Assembly: GCF_002836255.1 (NCBI RefSeq)
Contig: NZ_PJAU01000031.1
Coordinates: forward strand, 186,001 to 250,000
Direction: 5' to 3'
DNA from: Colwellia sp. 75C3
GTDB lineage: Bacteria; Pseudomonadota; Gammaproteobacteria; Enterobacterales; Alteromonadaceae
DNA: 64,000 nucleotides
The position numbers were made by a program, and so were the translations under genes. The notes under the pieces were generated by a model. It did no database searches. It was not told the DNA's origin and worked only from the letters and a program-made list of their open reading frames with translations. How positions within the stretch are numbered: the stretch's first letter is position 1; every line of letters begins with the position of its first letter. Of the stretch, positions 58,561-64,000 are shown piece after piece.

Positions 58561-59499
58561 ATGCCCATTAAAATTCCCGGTCAATTACCCGCTCTTTCCG
58601 TTTTAGATAATGAAAATATTTTTGTTATGTCTGAGCACCGTGCGGCAAATCAAGAAATTCGCCCGATGCAAGTGGCTATTTTGAATTTAATGCCTAATAA
58701 AATTGAAACAGAAGTTCAAATTTTACGAATGTTATCGAATACGCCATTACAAATTAATGTCGAATTTGTCCGTATCCATAAAAACGTTTCTAAGAACACA
58801 CCGAAAGAGCACTTAGATAGTTTTTATTGTTTATTTGATGATATCAAACACAAGCAATATGACGGCCTTATTATTACAGGTGCGCCACTAGCCTTACTTG
58901 ATTACCAAGATGTTAGTTATTGGGACAAGATATGCGAAGTGTTTGACTGGGCAGATAAAAATGTCACCTCAACGATGTTTTCTTGTTGGGCTGCGCATGC
59001 GGCTTTATATCACCACTATGGTTTAAACCGTCATTTACGCCAGAAAAAACTCTCCGGTGTTTATCAACACTACCCACTAGATAGTAAAGAAGCGTTAACA
59101 CGTGGTTTTGATGAAAATTTTAATGTACCACATTCCCGTTATGGCTATATAAATCAAGCCGATTATCAAGGTGTTGATGAGCTAAATATCTTAGCGCAAT
59201 CTCCAGATGCGGGAGTTTATTTAGTGGCAAGTAAAAACAAGCGACAAGTATACCTTACTGGCCATCCAGAGTATGACACTGCCACCTTACATGAAGAGTA
59301 TCTTCGAGATTGTAAAAAAGATGCAGATACCAGGGTGCCAATCAACTATTATCAAGATAACAGCGTTAATAATAAACCGGTAAGCTCATGGCGCAGTCAT
59401 GGTAGCTTGCTCTTTACTAACTGGTTAAATTATTATGTTTATCAAATAACGCCGTACCAATTAGATGCAGATCATATTAACTCTACACTAATGAAATAG
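58561..59499 (+). CDS. metA: Homoserine O-succinyltransferase
   Basis: 312 aa from the ATG at 58561 (MPIKIPGQLPALSVLDNENI); an open frame begins 8 codons earlier without a ribosome site. Catalytic Cys in FSCWAAHAALYHH (about 143), the His in LTGHPEYD and the Glu after it. First committed step of methionine synthesis; acyl donor (succinyl or acetyl) cannot be told from sequence alone. metH follows 55 bp later. Confidence 0.95.
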   Translation: MPIKIPGQLPALSVLDNENIFVMSEHRAANQEIRPMQVAILNLMPNKIETEVQILRMLSNTPLQINVEFVRIHKNVSKNTPKEHLDSFYCLFDDIKHKQYDGLIITGAPLALLDYQDVSYWDKICEVFDWADKNVTSTMFSCWAAHAALYHHYGLNRHLRQKKLSGVYQHYPLDSKEALTRGFDENFNVPHSRYGYINQADYQGVDELNILAQSPDAGVYLVASKNKRQVYLTGHPEYDTATLHEEYLRDCKKDADTRVPINYYQDNSVNNKPVSSWRSHGSLLFTNWLNYYVYQITPYQLDADHINSTLMK

Positions 59500-59554
59500 T
59501 ACGTTAAGTACTGAAAATCACCTTATTCTTTAAAACGTTATTCTTGGATTTAAA

Positions 59555-62500
59555 ATGAAAAAACACCCATCTTTTGCCTTATTCGAACAGCAACTAGCTA
59601 AAAACATTCTCATTCTTGATGGTGCTATGGGCACTATGATCCAAGCATATAAGTTTGAAGAGCAAGATTTTAGAGCTGAGCGCTTTGCTGATTGGCATAC
59701 TGATGTTAAAGGCAATAACGATATGTTAGTGCTTACTCAGCCTGAAATCATTAAAGCGATTCACCTTGAGTACCTTGAAGCTGGCGCAGATATCCTTGAA
59801 ACCAACACCTTTAATGCGACTACGATTGCCATGGCTGATTACGACATGCAAGAGTATAGCGCTGAAATTAACCGTGTTGCCGCGCAAATAGCGCGTGAAG
59901 CTGCCGATGAATATACCAAGAAAAATCCAGACCGCCCGCGTTTTGTTGCCGGCGTTTTAGGGCCAACTAACCGTACTTGTTCCATTTCTCCTGATGTAAA
60001 CGACCCAGCATATCGTAACGTTACTTTTGATGAGCTAAAAGATGCTTACATTGAATCAACGTTAGCCTTGATTGAAGGCGGTAGTGATATTATTTTAATC
60101 GAAACTATTTTCGATACCTTAAATGCTAAAGCCGCTATCTTTGCAGTAGAAACTGTATTTGACCAATTAGGTGAACGTTTACCTGTGATGATTTCAGGTA
60201 CTATTACCGATGCCTCAGGTCGTACTTTATCAGGACAAACTACCGAAGCATTCTATAACTCACTTCGTCATGCTAAGCCGGTTTCATTTGGCCTTAATTG
60301 TGCGTTAGGCCCAGTTGAATTACGTCAATATGTTGCAGAGTTAAGCCGTATTTGTGATGTTGCCGTTTCTGCTCATCCTAATGCCGGTTTACCCAATGCT
60401 TTCGGCGAATATGATTTTACTGTAGAAGATATGAACACCCACGTAGAAGAGTGGGCTTCGTCAGGATTTTTAAACATTATTGGTGGTTGTTGTGGTACCA
60501 CGCCTGATCATATCAGAGGCATGGCTGATTCGGTTGCAAATATCAAACCACGTAAAGTTGAAAAACGTGAAGTTGCCTGTCGCTTATCGGGTTTAGAAGC
60601 ATTAACTATTAATAAAGATAGTTTGTTTGTTAACGTTGGAGAACGTACTAACGTTACTGGCTCTGCTATGTTTAAGCGCTTGATTGTCGAAGAAGATTAC
60701 GACAAAGCTATTTCTGTAGCCTTACAACAAGTAGAGAATGGCGCGCAGATTATTGATATCAACATGGATGAAGGCATGTTGGACTCAAAAACCGCTATGG
60801 TGCGTTTTTTAAATCTAATTGCTGGCGAACCTGATATTGCTAAAGTGCCAATCATGATTGACTCCTCTAAGTGGGACATCATTGAAGCTGGCCTTAAGTG
60901 TATTCAGGGCAAAGGTATTGTTAACTCTATCAGCCTTAAAGAAGGCGAAGAAAACTTCCGTCACCAAGCTGAATTACTTCGTCGTTACGGCGCTGCTGTT
61001 ATTGTTATGGCGTTTGATGAAGAAGGGCAAGCTGATACGCGTAAGCGTAAATATGAAATTTGTCATCGTGCTTATCACATGCTTGTTGATGAAATTGGTT
61101 ACCCGCCTGAAGATATTATTTTCGACCCGAATATTTTTGCCGTTGCTACGGGTATTGAAGAGCACAATAACTACGCGGTCGATTTTATCGAAGCGGTAGA
61201 TGATATTAAGAAAAACTTACCGTATGCGATGATCTCCGGTGGCGTATCAAATGTATCCTTCTCATTTAGGGGAAACAATCCCGTACGTGAAGCGATTCAT
61301 GCGGTATTTTTATACTACGCCATTAAAAATGGTATGGACATGGGCATTGTTAATGCCGGTCAGCTAGCCATTTATTCAGACTTACCTGAGAAGCTGAAAC
61401 AAGCGGTAGAAGATGTTATTCAAAATAAGGATGATGATGCTACAGAACGTTTGCTTGATATTGCTCAAGAGTACCATGGTAAAGCTGGCGGACAAGTTTC
61501 AAAAACTGATTTAACTTGGCGAGAGTTGCCGATTAATGCGCGTTTATCTCATGCGTTAGTTAAAGGTATTAATGAATTCATTATCGAGGATACCGAAGAA
61601 GCACGTTTGGCTGCCGACCGTCCTTTAGATGTTATTGAAGGGCCATTGATGGATGGTATGAACACCGTCGGTGATTTATTTGGTGCAGGCGAAATGTTTT
61701 TACCGCAAGTAGTAAAATCAGCGCGGGTAATGAAGCAAGCGGTAGCTTACTTAAACCCTTATATCGAAGAGGGGAAAACTGAAATTAGCACCAACGGTAA
61801 GGTATTGCTCGCCACGGTTAAAGGTGATGTACACGATATCGGTAAAAATATTGTAGGCGTAGTACTGCAATGTAATAACTATGAAATTATTGATCTTGGC
61901 GTGATGGTTTCTTGTGATGATATTTTGCGCGTAGCCAAAGAAGAAAATGTTGATATTATTGGTTTATCAGGTCTGATCACGCCATCACTTGATGAAATGG
62001 TTTATGTCGCTAAAGAAATGAAACGAACAGGCTTGAAACTGCCTTTATTAATTGGTGGTGCAACTACATCAAAGGCACATACGGCCGTTAAAATTGAACC
62101 GCAATATGATGAACCGGTAGTTTATGTATCGAATGCTTCTCGCGCTGTATCTGTAGTGAGTAACTTGTTATCAAGTGAACATAAAGCAGGATTTTTTGCT
62201 AGTACCCAGGAAGAGTATGAACGTGTACGTGTTCGCCATTACAAAAAAGGCCCACGTTCAAGTTTAATTAGTCTTGAAGCTGCGCGTGCTAATGCCACCA
62301 AAATTAATTTTGAAGATTATACGCCTAAAAAACCCAACAAACTGGGTGTTACGGTACTTGATAATATCGATTTGAACGAAGTTAGAAAATATATTGATTG
62401 GACACCATTTTTCATGACTTGGCAGATGTCGGGCAAGTATCCGCTAATTTTAAAACATGAAGTGATTGGTGTTGAAGCAACGAGTCTGTTTAATGATGCT

Positions 62501-63247
62501 AACGCCATGCTTGATGACGTTATCAACAATAAAAAAATATCTGCTAGAGCGGTATTTGGTTTGTTTCCAGCAAACAGTAACCAAGATGATATACAGCTAT
62601 ACACTGATGAAAGTCGCAGCGAAAAATTAATGAGACTTCATCAACTACGTCAACAAAGTAAAAAGCCAGCAGGGCAGTTTAACCGCTGTTTATCTGATTA
62701 TATAGCACCAGAAGACTCAGGCATTGAAGATTATGTTGGTGCCTTTGCGGTGTCAGCAGGTTTTGGTGTTGAAGATTTAGTGAAGGTTTTTGATGCTGAT
62801 CACGATGCCTATAATTCAATATTACTCAAAGCGGTCGCTGATCGATTAGCGGAAGCGAGTGCTGAATATTTGCATGAGAAAGTACGTAAAGAATATTGGG
62901 GTTTTGCGCCTGATGAAGATCTTAATAATGACGCATTAATTCGCGAAAGTTATCAAGGTATTCGACCTGCGCCAGGTTACCCTGCTTGTCCTGAGCATAC
63001 TGAAAAAGGATTGTTGTGGGAGTTACTTAATGTTAAAGAAAACATTGATATGGACCTCACCTCAAGTTATGCGATGTGGCCAGGTGCTGCAGTAAGTGGT
63101 TGGTATTTCTCTCATCCAGAATCAAAGTACTTTGCGGTAGCAAAACTGGCTAAAGATCAGGTACTCGATTATGCCGCCCGTAAAGGTATGACGGTTGAAC
63201 AAGCAGAGCGCTGGTTATCTGCAAACTTAGATTACGAACCAGAGTAA
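59555..63247 (+). CDS. metH: Cobalamin-dependent methionine synthase
   Basis: 1230 aa. All four modules: homocysteine-binding barrel with zinc Cys (LNCALGP, GGCCGT), pterin/folate barrel ([13 protein letters not shown]), cobalamin domain with the cobalt-binding His in [11 protein letters not shown], and the C-terminal SAM reactivation domain with [15 protein letters not shown]. Methylates homocysteine using methyl-THF. Next to metA under the MetJ boxes; a terminator follows. Confidence 0.98.
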   Translation: MKKHPSFALFEQQLAKNILILDGAMGTMIQAYKFEEQDFRAERFADWHTDVKGNNDMLVLTQPEIIKAIHLEYLEAGADILETNTFNATTIAMADYDMQEYSAEINRVAAQIAREAADEYTKKNPDRPRFVAGVLGPTNRTCSISPDVNDPAYRNVTFDELKDAYIESTLALIEGGSDIILIETIFDTLNAKAAIFAVETVFDQLGERLPVMISGTITDASGRTLSGQTTEAFYNSLRHAKPVSFGLNCALGPVELRQYVAELSRICDVAVSAHPNAGLPNAFGEYDFTVEDMNTHVEEWASSGFLNIIGGCCGTTPDHIRGMADSVANIKPRKVEKREVACRLSGLEALTINKDSLFVNVGERTNVTGSAMFKRLIVEEDYDKAISVALQQVENGAQIIDINMDEGMLDSKTAMVRFLNLIAGEPDIAKVPIMIDSSKWDIIEAGLKCIQGKGIVNSISLKEGEENFRHQAELLRRYGAAVIVMAFDEEGQADTRKRKYEICHRAYHMLVDEIGYPPEDIIFDPNIFAVATGIEEHNNYAVDFIEAVDDIKKNLPYAMISGGVSNVSFSFRGNNPVREAIHAVFLYYAIKNGMDMGIVNAGQLAIYSDLPEKLKQAVEDVIQNKDDDATERLLDIAQEYHGKAGGQVSKTDLTWRELPINARLSHALVKGINEFIIEDTEEARLAADRPLDVIEGPLMDGMNTVGDLFGAGEMFLPQVVKSARVMKQAVAYLNPYIEEGKTEISTNGKVLLATVKGDVHDIGKNIVGVVLQCNNYEIIDLGVMVSCDDILRVAKEENVDIIGLSGLITPSLDEMVYVAKEMKRTGLKLPLLIGGATTSKAHTAVKIEPQYDEPVVYVSNASRAVSVVSNLLSSEHKAGFFASTQEEYERVRVRHYKKGPRSSLISLEAARANATKINFEDYTPKKPNKLGVTVLDNIDLNEVRKYIDWTPFFMTWQMSGKYPLILKHEVIGVEATSLFNDANAMLDDVINNKKISARAVFGLFPANSNQDDIQLYTDESRSEKLMRLHQLRQQSKKPAGQFNRCLSDYIAPEDSGIEDYVGAFAVSAGFGVEDLVKVFDADHDAYNSILLKAVADRLAEASAEYLHEKVRKEYWGFAPDEDLNNDALIRESYQGIRPAPGYPACPEHTEKGLLWELLNVKENIDMDLTSSYAMWPGAAVSGWYFSHPESKYFAVAKLAKDQVLDYAARKGMTVEQAERWLSANLDYEPE

Positions 63248-63368
63248 GATGAATCAGATCAAATGAGTTGATTAGAATAAGCTCAGTCGAATTATAACTA
63301 CTGAACTTATTCAGTCGTTATAATTGGTGACTTCAGTACCTATTTTAGCTCTATAATTTGATACCAAT

Positions 63369-63413
63369 AAAAAAGGCTGCACTATGATTTAATCAGAGTG
63401 CAGCCTTTTTTTT
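63369..63413. terminator. Terminator after metH
   Basis: AAAAAAGGCTGCACT, 13-nt loop, AGTGCAGCCTTTTTTTT: 15-bp stem, could act for both strands; the minus-strand gene downstream ends at 63555. Confidence 0.9.
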
Positions 63414-63554
63414 ACCTACCAATAGCTTGCTAGCTAATAGTTTTCTGGTTGATATTTATTTGAGCTTTATCTAGTTAAGTTTTGCTTATAATGTCTTGCG
63501 ACACTATAAGCACTTCACTAACCTTGTTGGCTTATGTCTTAGTTTATCTCTAAG
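63414..63554. other. Region between metH terminator and the hibernation factor
   Basis: Nothing supported here beyond AATAGCTTGCTAGCTAATAG near 63422, which looks weakly like the hairpin of the MITE-like repeats. No gene. Confidence 0.3.
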
Positions 63555-63890
63555 TTAAGCAGAGTGAAATAAGTCTGTTTGTGGAACAACAAACTTATTG
63601 TTAAATTTGGCTGATAACACACCTTTGCGACGAGCAAGGGCAACTTGTAGTTTCTTAGCAACTTTGGCGATGGCCACATACAGCTGCTTGTCAGAAGCGT
63701 TTACGGTAACTTTCTCTCCTTCGTACAATGTTGTTACTTCAAGTTTTTGTAGATGCGGCTCGACGGTAATGGTCGAGTTTAACGTCATGATTGACGGATA
63801 ATGCTTAGAGATTTTCGCAAACTTATTCTCGATAGATTGCTTGATACCTTCAGTTATTTCAACGTGGTGTCCAGAAATTTTAATCTTCAT
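63555..63890 (-). CDS. Ribosome hibernation promoting factor / RaiA family
   Basis: 111 aa. Begins MKIKISGHHVEITEGIKQSIENKF and continues with KISKHYPSIMTLNSTITVE, the short HPF/YfiA fold that binds the 30S A/P sites and stalls translation in stationary phase. The C-terminus (ARRKGVLSAKFNNKFVVPQ) is longer than HPF and closer to YfiA/RaiA; the two cannot be separated with certainty. The minus-strand promoter lies in the last 110 bp of the window. Confidence 0.9.
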   Translation of the reverse strand: MKIKISGHHVEITEGIKQSIENKFAKISKHYPSIMTLNSTITVEPHLQKLEVTTLYEGEKVTVNASDKQLYVAIAKVAKKLQVALARRKGVLSAKFNNKFVVPQTDLFHSA

Positions 63891-64000
63891 AGTCTTACCT
63901 CTTTCGTTATCTTCATCTTTGTCTTCACCTTCATATTCCTCCTTCAGTCATAAAAATGCAATAGGAAAATGCTAGAAAAATGCAATTAAATGTAACCAGA

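Overview
The window looks like chromosomal DNA of a marine, psychrophilic gammaproteobacterium of the Colwellia/Alteromonadales type. The DNA is AT-rich. It carries three sodium-linked systems (oxaloacetate decarboxylase OadGAB, Na+-NQR, PomAB motor stators), a napEFDABC periplasmic nitrate reductase operon, the gammaproteobacterial block ftsB-ispD-ispF-truD-surE-pcm-yqaA-nlpD-rpoS, and a MetJ-type operator before metA-metH. The genus is inferred from protein character and gene content; no search was run.

Layout. 1-6750 is accessory DNA: the 3' part of a type I restriction HsdR-like subunit, a DUF3644-like protein with a HEPN-type R-X4-H motif, an unrecognised protein with a HicA-like C-terminus, and a complete SOS-controlled dinB. 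It ends in a cluster of GAACAC repeats against a second dinB (6724-7767) that has lost its first catalytic motif. This looks like the right junction of an integrated element that hit the resident dinB and brought a replacement. 7768-8195 holds a small dispersed repeat (MITE-like) and a decayed gene. 8196-13600 has alaS, csrA and a tRNA array (2 tRNA-Ser(GCU), 5 tRNA-Arg(ACG) and four decayed copies).

14219-20230: oadGAB, an M48 lipoprotein protease, a periplasmic solute-binding protein, pdxH and a small PA3496-like gene. 20740-25511: nap operon on the minus strand, with a perfect FNR-type site upstream. 25762-32801: tmcA, a two-gene small operon behind a Fur-like site, an ABC-2 exporter pair, a FabH-like synthase, and an orphan gene whose ribosome binding site comes from a MITE-like repeat. 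32885-39647: ftsB to rpoS.

40325-47867: nqrABCDEF, apbE (attaches FMN to NqrB/NqrC) and nqrM (maturation), so the whole sodium pump and its assembly genes lie together. 47991-51092: xseB-ispA-dxs on the minus strand (isoprenoid precursors; ispD and ispF are also in this window). 51413-53181: pomAB, followed by tandem copies of the pomB 3' end. 53572-58241: thiI, panE-like reductase, VanZ-like protein, yajQ and a broken chemotaxis receptor. 58461-63247: MetJ boxes, metA, metH. 63555-63890: a ribosome hibernation factor on the minus strand.

The best candidates for something new are the left-hand cassette with its dinB replacement, the Fur-linked pair of small proteins at 28046-28470, and the MITE-like elements that break one gene and provide translation signals for another.
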